This document shows positions 1 through 5,316 of a stretch of 5,502 nt of DNA, piece after piece (position 1 is the first letter of the stretch; the number at the start of each line of letters is the position of its first letter). Both the position numbers and the translations under genes were made by a program. Below the pieces are notes generated by a model, which did not search any database, was not told the DNA's origin, and worked only from the letters and a program-made list of their open reading frames with translations. Source of the stretch: Akkermansiaceae bacterium (GTDB lineage: Bacteria > Verrucomicrobiota > Verrucomicrobiia > Verrucomicrobiales > Akkermansiaceae); the NCBI GenBank assembly GCA_011524615.1, contig WTJZ01000131.1:1-5502 (forward strand), given 5' to 3'.

Positions 1-12
1 TAATTTTATTGT

Positions 13-723
13 ATGTCCGAACACCCAAAACGATTATTACTTATTTTTCTCAAGGAGCCGATCGCTGGAAAGGTGAAGACGAGGTTAGCGCAAACGGTAG
101 GTGCTGAGGAGGCGGCTCGGATCTATCAGTCCTTAGTGTCTGTGCTCATCCAGCAGTTACAGTGGATGCCGGATACAGAGTATCGATTCTGCTTTGCGCC
201 AGCAGATGCGGGGGAGGCGATGCAGTTTTGGCTGCTCCCTCAGTTATCGCATCGTCTCGAGGAGGGTCAGGTGGTTCCTGTGGGCGAGGGTGTGCCTGCA
301 GTGAGCTTTGCCCCCCAGTGTGAGGGAGATCTAGGGGAGAAGATGGAGGACGCCTTTCGACAGGCATTTGCTGAGGGGTTTGAAGAGGTCGGCATTATCG
401 GGACAGATTGCCCCTATCTCTCGGCACGGTGGATCGAGACAGCTTGGCTGAGTGGTCGAGGTCGTGATCTGATCGTTGGACCGACTTATGATGGGGGGTA
501 TTACTTCCTAGGGATGAAGCAGTTTACGACCGCTCCCTTCAGAGGAGTGCCATGGAGTGCGGATAATACACTGGCGAAGACCCTTGAGCAGTGCGAGCAG
601 GCGGGACTTTCGGTCCTGCAGCTCCCTCCTCTAGGTGATATTGATTATGAGGAGGATTGGTTACAGGCGCTAGAGAGTCCTCTAGGGCCTAAGCTGAAGA
701 AGGCGCTAGAGCAGGCGATCTGA
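13..723 (+). CDS. TIGR04282/DUF2064-family glycosyltransferase
   Basis: This 236-residue soluble protein is a GT-A-fold nucleotide-sugar transferase-like enzyme of the DUF2064 family, often labelled 'arsenosugar biosynthesis glycosyltransferase'. Family landmarks appear in order: KEPIAGKVKTRLA (residues 14-26, the N-terminal nucleotide-binding signature with G-K-x-K-T-R-L), QCEGDLGEKMEDAF (102-115), IGTDCP (129-134, the probable metal/nucleotide-sugar aspartate), GPTYDGGYYFLG (156-167), VPWS (179-182) and a C-terminal DIDYEED (209-215). Length is normal for a complete single-domain member. The ATG at 13 is the natural start because the conserved strand begins at residue 7; only 12 nt of upstream sequence is available, so its promoter cannot be judged. 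The stop lies 13 nt from the stop of the convergent ABC permease. Known family members often sit beside a TIGR04283 glycosyltransferase or arsenic genes; none is visible here, so the acceptor substrate is unknown. Family assignment is secure; the arsenosugar role is not. Confidence 0.9.
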   Translation: MSEHPKRLLLIFLKEPIAGKVKTRLAQTVGAEEAARIYQSLVSVLIQQLQWMPDTEYRFCFAPADAGEAMQFWLLPQLSHRLEEGQVVPVGEGVPAVSFAPQCEGDLGEKMEDAFRQAFAEGFEEVGIIGTDCPYLSARWIETAWLSGRGRDLIVGPTYDGGYYFLGMKQFTTAPFRGVPWSADNTLAKTLEQCEQAGLSVLQLPPLGDIDYEEDWLQALESPLGPKLKKALEQAI

Positions 724-736
724 GGAGGCTGGCTCT

Positions 737-1951
737 CTAGACGACCGACTTTCGGTAGAGTGACAGAGTGGGGAAGAGCCCTACGATGAAGAGTACGAGC
801 GTGATACTGCCGAGCGTCAGGAGCTCTCCCGGTGCGAGCTGCCATGCGGTGATGATGAGTCCGGTCTTTTGATAGATATAGGGGGACAGACCCTGTACGG
901 TGAGATGGCCAGCGAGGGCCCCTAGACTGACTCCGGTGAGGATCAGGAGGGAGACCTCATAGAAGAGGAGGCGCATGATCTCTGTTCTGGTCGCACCTAG
1001 ACTGCGGAGGGTGAGCAGGGTGCGCTCACGTCGCTCTACGGCCTGATAGAGGGCGAGGACGATCACGATACTGGAGACGATGATGACTCCGATGGTGACG
1101 AGGAGGAGCAGCTTCTGAAAGGGGGCGAGATAGATGCGGGAGAGTGAGAGGATCTCATTGATAGGCACGGCCACCATCAGGTTAGGCTTCTTCTGGAGCT
1201 CATCCAGCATCCAGAGTCGGAGGCCTGCGGACTCTAACTGGACGAGGATGGAGGTGACTTCTTGTTTGATCGGGGTGGACTGGCGGAAGACGTGGTGGAT
1301 CGACTCCTCTGCATGGTGTACCTTCCATACGGCGGAGATCGGGATGTAGATCGCGCGGTCGTGTGCTTGTCCTGTCGGCTCTAGGATGCCGACCACATGG
1401 TAGGTAAAGTCCGTGTGCACCTCTGCCCCAGGGACGGTGATGAGTCCATGCGTCCCGTGGAAGGTGTCTCCCATACTGAGACCAGTTTCGGCAGCGACCT
1501 GCGCGCCGATGACGGCTTGATAGGTTCCTTTTTGGAACGCCTCGCCTTCTCGGAACTGCATGAGAGGAGTGCCGGCATAGTTCTGGAGGTCAAAGAGGTG
1601 TGGCTCCGTTCCGACGATACGGTATCCCTCGTAGTTATCTCCTAGGCCAATGGGGACTGCGGCCTTGACTCGCTTATCTTTGAGTAGCTCCTCGTAGTCG
1701 GAGTAGAGGATGTTACCACTGGGCATGCCGAGGTGGTAGAGGGAGCTGAGGACGAGTTGCATCGCTCCGCCCTTGGCTCCGATGATGAGGTCGAAGTCTC
1801 CAGCCCCTTTCTTTAGCTCTCCCTCGGACTGATGGCGGACGACGAGGAGGAGTACGGCGAGGGTAGTAGGGAGGGCGAGAGCGACGAGGGTCGCGATAGT
1901 GACAGCCCGCTTCGACCAGAGGAAGCGCCATGCCATGGAGAACAGGTTCAT
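737..1951 (-). CDS. FtsX/MacB-type ABC transporter permease
   Basis: This 404-residue inner-membrane protein has the MacB/LolE/FtsX layout: one N-terminal membrane helix (about residues 17-38), a large periplasmic domain (about 40-275) and three C-terminal helices (about 279-303, 328-350, 376-397). The cytoplasmic loop after helix 2 carries the FtsX signature RRERTLLTLRSLGATRTEI (307-325). The periplasmic domain begins with DFDLIIGAKGGAMQLVLSS (52-70), which I recognise from permeases of the gammaproteobacterial Zur-regulated ZrgABC/PA4063-4066-type systems. It also holds a histidine-rich patch (HHAEESIHH, 212-220). Such proteins couple ATP hydrolysis to extraction or export at the periplasmic face rather than forming a classical import channel. 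I chose the ATG at 1951 because a good Shine-Dalgarno (GGAGGG, 7 nt spacer) precedes it and it overlaps the ATPase stop as ATGA, suggesting translational coupling. An in-frame GTG at 1978 would add 9 residues. Substrate is unknown. Confidence 0.9.
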   Translation of the reverse strand: MNLFSMAWRFLWSKRAVTIATLVALALPTTLAVLLLVVRHQSEGELKKGAGDFDLIIGAKGGAMQLVLSSLYHLGMPSGNILYSDYEELLKDKRVKAAVPIGLGDNYEGYRIVGTEPHLFDLQNYAGTPLMQFREGEAFQKGTYQAVIGAQVAAETGLSMGDTFHGTHGLITVPGAEVHTDFTYHVVGILEPTGQAHDRAIYIPISAVWKVHHAEESIHHVFRQSTPIKQEVTSILVQLESAGLRLWMLDELQKKPNLMVAVPINEILSLSRIYLAPFQKLLLLVTIGVIIVSSIVIVLALYQAVERRERTLLTLRSLGATRTEIMRLLFYEVSLLILTGVSLGALAGHLTVQGLSPYIYQKTGLIITAWQLAPGELLTLGSITLVLFIVGLFPTLSLYRKSVV

Positions 1952-2628
1952 GATGCGACCCTCCCTTCTGTCGTCCACTGGAGGAGATCTGAGATCTCTT
2001 GCTGGCTGGGGAACTGTGAGGCGAGATGACGGTCGTGGGTGACAAAGATCAGGGCAGCCTCCCGCTCAGTGGAGAGGTCTCGTAGGAGATCGCAGATGAG
2101 ATGGCCCGTCTCAGAGTCGAGCGCACCTGTCGGCTCATCAGCGAGAATGAGTGCTGGGGATTTGACCAGAGCGCGGGCGATGGCGACCCGTTGACGCTGT
2201 CCGACACTGAGCTCTGCAGGGTAGCGATGCGCGAGATCAGCGAGCCCCACGCGGTCGAGGAGCTCCAGTGCATTCTGCTGACTCTTGCGGTCGGAGAAGT
2301 AGTGCCCCATCGCTACATTCTCCATCGCGGTAAATTCGTCGAGCAGCTGATAGGTCTGGAAGATGACGCCGATGTGGTCACGGCGGAGGAGGTCTCGCTG
2401 TGTCTCCTTCATCCCGACGAGCTCTTGGCCGAGTACTTGGAGAGAGCCAGAGGTGGCAGGAACAAGCCCACAGAGGAGGTTCAGTAGGGTGGACTTCCCT
2501 GATCCACTGCGCCCGAGGAGTGCGAGTTGTTGCCCTGATGAGAGCGACCAGTCGGCGAGCGCGAAGGGCTGCTCGGCGTAATGCGAACAGCGTACATGTG
2601 AGAGGGAGATCGCGGACGAGGGGGACAT
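1948..2628 (-). CDS. ABC transporter ATP-binding protein (LolD/MacB-like)
   Basis: This 226-residue ATPase is the nucleotide-binding partner of the downstream permease, with which it shares an ATGA overlap. All motifs are present: Walker A GRSGSGKS (39-46), Q-loop glutamine Q91 in IFQTYQLL, signature LSVGQRQR (140-147), Walker B ALILADEP (159-166), D-loop GALD (168-171) and the H-loop histidine H198 in VTHD. The signature reads LSVGQ rather than the common LSGGQ, a variant I associate with this LolD-like subgroup. Length is typical for the roughly 220-230-residue LolD/MacB class. The chosen ATG at 2628 starts the usual short lead (MSPSSAISLSHV). The frame stays open to an ATG at 2712, but those 28 extra residues look unlike an ABC N-terminus and would run into the divergent amidase's control region. 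No Shine-Dalgarno is apparent at 2628. The dimer would act on the cytoplasmic side, powering export or extraction of an unknown envelope substrate. Confidence 0.93.
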   Translation of the reverse strand: MSPSSAISLSHVRCSHYAEQPFALADWSLSSGQQLALLGRSGSGKSTLLNLLCGLVPATSGSLQVLGQELVGMKETQRDLLRRDHIGVIFQTYQLLDEFTAMENVAMGHYFSDRKSQQNALELLDRVGLADLAHRYPAELSVGQRQRVAIARALVKSPALILADEPTGALDSETGHLICDLLRDLSTEREAALIFVTHDRHLASQFPSQQEISDLLQWTTEGRVAS

Positions 2629-2732
2629 GATAGAGAAGCAATAACGGTTCGGGGAAGAAAGGTAAACGAAAAGCACAAAGTTTTCCGCTTTCCTCATTGT
2701 CGAATGACGCATCCCCCCTTACTCTGCCTCTT
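2629..2732. promoter_or_regulatory. Divergent intergenic region between ABC operon and amidase
   Basis: These 104 bp lie between the start codons of the leftward ATPase and the rightward amidase, so promoters for both should lie here. I see no strong sigma70-type -35/-10 pair on either strand and no Shine-Dalgarno before either start. A small inverted repeat, GAAAA/TTTTC with an 8-nt loop, sits near 2668-2685; it could be an operator half-site pair or chance. Regulation is inferred only from the gene layout. Confidence 0.4.
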
Positions 2733-3728
2733 ATGCATCGTTTTTCTTCACTTTTAGTCCTAGTCCTCATGCTCGTGGGAGGTACTCGTGCGTCTGCGGA
2801 GTGGAATACGGTTTACCACATGAACCAGCGGTACGTCTCGCTCTCTCAGATACCACAGTATTATCGAGAATACGCCTTCACACGCTCTCAGCCGACGGGG
2901 AATGTGATCCGATTTACTTCTAACATGAGTCACGGTAAGACGATCATGGACTTCCAGCTCGGGTCGCCGAACGTGTACATGAATGGGGTTAAGTTTAACT
3001 TCTCCTTCCCGATCGTCTATAAGGATGGGCGCTATCTGGTGTCCCAGATTGACCTCGTGAAGCTGATCAATCCGATCTTACGCCCCTCATACATTGATCA
3101 GTCTGCACGTGTCCGTACCGTCGTCTTAGACCCTGGTCATGGAGGGAGAGACCCTGGCACCGTGAATAATTATGGGTATGAAAAGGACTTCGCACTGAAG
3201 CTCGCTCAGAAGGTGAGAGCTAAGTTAGAGCAGGTAGGCTTCCACGTCGTGATGACGCGATACGGGGATCAGAGCCTAGAGCTAGAGGATCGCGTCAGGA
3301 TCGCGAACCGTACTCAGGATGCTATCTTTGTCAGCCTCCACTTTAACTCCGTCTCAGGTGGCGGAGCAGAGGGGATAGAGACCTTTACTCTCTCACCTCC
3401 AGGTAGTGCGACCTTTGGTCGCGCATTGCGCACCTCTGACCTGACCGTACGTGCGGGGAATGCTAAGGATACCTCTAACATCGCACTCGCTACCGCGATC
3501 CATGGTCGTGTGATCAGTCGACTAGGGGCTAAGGATAGAGGGATCAAGCGACACAGTGAGCTCTACGTCCTCCGCGGGATCAAGCATCCCACTATTCTCT
3601 TCGAAGGTGGGTTCATGAGTCATCCAGGAGAGGCGCTCAAGATCAAGTCTGATACATACTTAGATCAGATGGCTCACGCCATCTATGAGGGGATCGTCGT
3701 CTACAAGACCGCGACAGAGAGACGATAA
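2733..3728 (+). CDS. Secreted N-acetylmuramoyl-L-alanine amidase (Amidase_3)
   Basis: This 331-residue exported zinc hydrolase cleaves the amide bond between N-acetylmuramic acid and L-alanine of peptidoglycan, releasing stem peptides, typically during cell separation or wall remodelling. Residues 1-22 form a signal peptide: a basic start (MHRF), a hydrophobic core (LLVLVLMLVGG) and an ASA cleavage site before EW. The next roughly 95 residues resemble a copper-amine-oxidase-N-like stalk domain (YVSLSQI, VNG-like and LVSQIDLVKLI segments). The Amidase_3 domain starts near residue 128. Zinc ligands are H136 in DPGHGG, E150 in YEKDF and H203 in SLHFN; the catalytic glutamate is E291 in FEGGFMS. 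TR (175-176), GIETF (214-218) and DRGIKR (268-273) also fit the family. A TTG at 2697 would extend the frame by 12 residues, but the signal peptide starts cleanly at the ATG of 2733. Catalytic residues are intact, so it should be active. Confidence 0.92.
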   Translation: MHRFSSLLVLVLMLVGGTRASAEWNTVYHMNQRYVSLSQIPQYYREYAFTRSQPTGNVIRFTSNMSHGKTIMDFQLGSPNVYMNGVKFNFSFPIVYKDGRYLVSQIDLVKLINPILRPSYIDQSARVRTVVLDPGHGGRDPGTVNNYGYEKDFALKLAQKVRAKLEQVGFHVVMTRYGDQSLELEDRVRIANRTQDAIFVSLHFNSVSGGGAEGIETFTLSPPGSATFGRALRTSDLTVRAGNAKDTSNIALATAIHGRVISRLGAKDRGIKRHSELYVLRGIKHPTILFEGGFMSHPGEALKIKSDTYLDQMAHAIYEGIVVYKTATERR

Positions 3729-3766
3729 GGACGACGAGAGAGGTGTTTGGAGCCTATTTCGTCTAA

Positions 3767-3794
3767 TTTAGATAAAAACAGGGGGCGCTATACG
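3767..3794 (+). promoter_or_regulatory. Possible sigma70-like promoter for the repeat-protein gene
   Basis: In the 91-nt gap between the amidase stop and the next start, TTTAGA (3767-3772) and TATACG (3789-3794) are separated by 16 nt, with a further AT-rich stretch (TTATATA) just downstream and a start codon 25 nt beyond the box. The match to consensus is partial, so this is a candidate only. It would allow the repeat protein to be expressed separately from the amidase. Confidence 0.22.
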
Positions 3795-3819
3795 TTATAT
3801 AGGCAACTCATTCTTATAC

Positions 3820-4995
3820 ATGAAAACGATCTATTGGATTATCGCCGTCGCGGTCGCCTTTGTCCTCGGAGGGCTTGGCGGACGCTCATTGGAACAAGCG
3901 TCCACATCAGCAGATGTGGACTCCGGTCAGACTAAGTCGTACCGACCCGCCGTGGTGACTGAGACCTCAGGGAGTGCGCAGGTTAGTGATCGTGGTCTCT
4001 CTGGTTCTGGAGAGGGTGACGGTGTGGTGATGCAGTTACGAGGATTCTTAGATTCACTCGTGAACTATAGCACCAGTGACCTTCAGAGTACTCTGGAGGA
4101 GCTTAATCCGCGGGAGAGCCGTGAAGACCGGTTCAAGGCGAACCTCCTCGTCAGTCACTGGGCTGAGATCGATCCAGAGGGTGCTCGTAACTTCTTGGAG
4201 GGGGATAATGAGCTGGAGGACTACTTCAGCGCGACCATGATGGGGGTAGTCTACTCGACCTGGGCTAAGTATGATGTCGAAGCCGTTGCGGCTTCTATCG
4301 AGAACTCCGATACGGATAAGAAGTTTTTGACCTCCCAATCGATCAATATGGTGAGGCAATGGGCCGAGAGCGACCCCGCACGCGCGATGGATTGGCTCCA
4401 ATCCTTTGATAAGGATAAGGCGCACAAGGGCCCGTCCTATACCTATATCCTCGAATCAGTTGCAGAGAACTCTCCTGCTGAGGTGAGCCAATACCTCGAA
4501 AAGCTCGAGGGCAGTGAGTACTATCGATACGGGGTCAGTGGCGCGGCCAAGGTCTGGGGACGTGACGAGAACTGGAGTAATGTGGAGCAAAACCTCGCCT
4601 CTCTCCCTGAGGATGCACAGGCAAAGGCTCGCATCGATGCTCTCTACAGCTTTACTAAGGTCGATCCATATGAGGCCTCGGCACAGATCAGTAATATCGA
4701 GGAGGCCTCCCGTGAGAAGAATGCGCTCGTCGAGTATGCGGTCCGCTTCTTTGATGACGAGAATCCGGGCCAAACCCTCGAATGGGCCCTCTCTAACGTC
4801 ACCGAGGGCCACATGAACCGTATCTCTAACCGTGTCGTAGGCCCATGGATCAGTGAAGAACCAAACGAAGTCGCACAATGGGTTCTCACTCAACCCAATG
4901 ATAAGGCCACCCGCATGATCGCAAAACGTGTTCTCAATAATGAAGACGTCAGCTCAGGGCTCAAGGATCAGATTAACCAGATGATCGAGAACTAG
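3820..4995 (+). CDS. Exported alpha-solenoid protein with eight ~33-residue repeats
   Basis: This 391-residue protein has no named family that I recognise. Residues 1-22 (MKTIYWIIAV...) form a signal peptide or membrane anchor: one lysine, a hydrophobic core and small residues (GGLGG), but no evident lipobox cysteine. Residues 25-70 are a Ser/Gly/Thr-rich linker. From about residue 114 to 375 there are eight imperfect repeats headed by W/F-A-x-x-D-P at residues 114, 148, 181, 214, 246, 278, 311 and 343, giving spacings of 34, 33, 33, 32, 32, 33 and 32. The consensus is near W-A-x-x-D-P-x-x-A-x-x-W/F-L, then a second helix, which suggests paired helices stacked as a TPR/SEL1-like superhelix. 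The region is acidic. I know similar repeat proteins from Verrucomicrobiota and Planctomycetota, mostly annotated hypothetical. It lies 91 nt downstream of the amidase on the same strand and could be an envelope scaffold, but no function can be assigned. No Shine-Dalgarno is seen; the ATG fits the signal sequence. Confidence 0.85.
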   Translation: MKTIYWIIAVAVAFVLGGLGGRSLEQASTSADVDSGQTKSYRPAVVTETSGSAQVSDRGLSGSGEGDGVVMQLRGFLDSLVNYSTSDLQSTLEELNPRESREDRFKANLLVSHWAEIDPEGARNFLEGDNELEDYFSATMMGVVYSTWAKYDVEAVAASIENSDTDKKFLTSQSINMVRQWAESDPARAMDWLQSFDKDKAHKGPSYTYILESVAENSPAEVSQYLEKLEGSEYYRYGVSGAAKVWGRDENWSNVEQNLASLPEDAQAKARIDALYSFTKVDPYEASAQISNIEEASREKNALVEYAVRFFDDENPGQTLEWALSNVTEGHMNRISNRVVGPWISEEPNEVAQWVLTQPNDKATRMIAKRVLNNEDVSSGLKDQINQMIEN

Positions 4996-5029
4996 GTCTA
5001 TCTGAGCATAATACAGCCATAGAGCAGGG

Positions 5030-5058
5030 AACCACCACGAGCTCTAAGTACCGCTGAG
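5030..5058 (+). repeat. Repeat element A (degenerate, left outer end)
   Basis: An AAC lead is followed by heptamers CACCACG (5033-5039), CTCTAAG (5042-5048) and CGCTGAG (5052-5058), with steps of 9 and 10 nt. The first 19 bases match the inverted outer element at 5295-5313 at 17 of 19 positions. This is the most degenerate copy, recognised mainly through that inverted match. Confidence 0.6.
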
Positions 5059-5070
5059 GTGTGCTTAGAG
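5042..5070 (+). other. Imperfect hairpin downstream of the solenoid gene
   Basis: CTCTAAG (5042-5048) can pair with CTTAGAG (5064-5070), with a possible inner ACC/GGT pairing in the 15-nt loop. There is no T-tract after it, so it is not a classical intrinsic terminator. It lies 47 nt past the stop codon and might still limit the transcript end, or it may simply reflect the repeat structure it overlaps. Confidence 0.3.
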
Positions 5071-5074
5071 ATGA

Positions 5075-5110
5075 ACCGCGAAAGACGCGAAAGGGCGCGA
5101 AATTTTTTGG
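5075..5110 (+). repeat. Repeat element B, CGCGAAA x3 with AATTTTTTGG tail
   Basis: Three identical heptamers CGCGAAA lie at 5077-5083, 5086-5092 and 5096-5102 (steps of 9 and 10 nt), preceded by AAC and running into AATTTTTTGG (5101-5110). The same decamer tail ends element C 67 nt further on, so B and C are a direct pair. Confidence 0.8.
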
Positions 5111-5140
5111 TTTGAGTTGTGGTTAAGCTGCTTGATGTGG

Positions 5141-5177
5141 TCCGCGGAAATGCGCGGAAGGGCACGGAATTTTTTGG
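5141..5177 (+). repeat. Repeat element C, CGCGGAA-type x3 with AATTTTTTGG tail
   Basis: Heptamers CGCGGAA (5143-5149), CGCGGAA (5153-5159) and CACGGAA (5163-5169) are spaced exactly 10 nt apart, then AATTTTTTGG (5168-5177). The layout matches element B apart from one inserted base and the consistent A-to-G change at the fifth position of the heptamer. Short inverted TGGTTAA/TTAACCA copies (5120-5126, 5182-5188) flank it. Confidence 0.8.
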
Positions 5178-5229
5178 AGGGTTAACCATTAAGAGTATAG
5201 CTCCCCCAAATCCAAAATCAGCAATACAA

Positions 5230-5257
5230 CTTAGCGTCTTTGCGCCTTAGCGGTTTA
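5230..5257 (-). repeat. Repeat element D, CGCWAAG x3 at 8-nt spacing
   Basis: Read on the - strand, a TAAAC lead is followed by CGCTAAG (5252-5246), CGCAAAG (5244-5238) and CGCTAAG (5236-5230), exactly 8 nt apart. It is partly complementary in orientation to elements B and C, so the + strand transcript could fold B or C against D. Sequences of this form are familiar to me as dispersed intergenic repeats in several bacterial phyla. Confidence 0.8.
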
Positions 5258-5280
5258 TTAAACGGTGTCTCAAGACCAAA

Positions 5281-5316
5281 TACCTCTTCGTGCTCTTAGA
5301 GCTCTTTGTGGTTAAT
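5281..5316 (-). repeat. Repeat element E (right outer end), 9-nt spacing
   Basis: Read on the - strand, ATTAAC leads into CACAAAG (5310-5304), CTCTAAG (5301-5295) and CACGAAG (5292-5286), exactly 9 nt apart. Its first 19 bases after ATT form the inverted match to element A. The middle heptamer CTCTAAG is shared exactly with element A and no other copy, pointing to common descent of the two ends. Confidence 0.75.

Larger units (their letters stand above)
5030..5316. repeat. Inverted cluster of three-heptamer intergenic repeats
   Basis: A 287-bp non-coding block begins 35 nt after the last gene. It holds five related elements, three on the + strand (5030-5058, 5075-5110, 5141-5177) and two on the - strand (5230-5257, 5281-5316). 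Each has three heptamers near C-R-C-N-A-A-R. The outermost pair makes a 19-bp inverted repeat with 17 matches (5030-5048 against 5295-5313). Fragments sharing the TTAACCA lead also occur at 5117-5126 (-) and 5182-5195 (+). No reading frame here looks like a protein. It may be a MITE-like or REP-like element, a protein-binding array or a structured RNA; I cannot tell which. Confidence 0.75.

Noticed and set aside
744..756. ACCGA/TCGGT hairpin near the convergent stops as a bidirectional terminator
   Set aside because: The stem is only 5 bp with a 3-nt loop, lies inside the permease coding end and has no T-tract on either side.
2629..2712. N-terminal extension of the ABC ATPase to the ATG at 2712
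   Set aside because: The added 28 residues do not resemble ABC ATPase N-termini and would overlap the alternative amidase start; the ATG at 2628 gives the standard length.
2697..2732. TTG start extending the amidase by 12 residues
   Set aside because: The ATG at 2733 begins a compact signal peptide; the extension adds polar residues ahead of it and uses a rarer start codon.
2378..2770. A 130-codon - strand frame spanning the ATPase 5' end and the amidase start
   Set aside because: It overlaps two well-supported genes in another frame and its Arg/Pro-rich translation is typical of an out-of-frame shadow.
4054..4893. Two - strand open frames (123 and 145 codons) opposite the solenoid gene
   Set aside because: They are antisense shadows of a clearly coding repeat protein and show no recognisable motif.
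4998..5189. A 63-codon open frame on the - strand across the repeat cluster
   Set aside because: Its translation simply reads the repeats (NSVPFRAFPR-like and KFRALSRLSRF strings), has no start context and no protein-like domain; it is a repeat artefact.
5030..5316. CRISPR array
   Set aside because: Units are 7-nt heptamers with 1-3-nt linkers and elements in opposite orientations, not identical 23-40-nt repeats with unique spacers.
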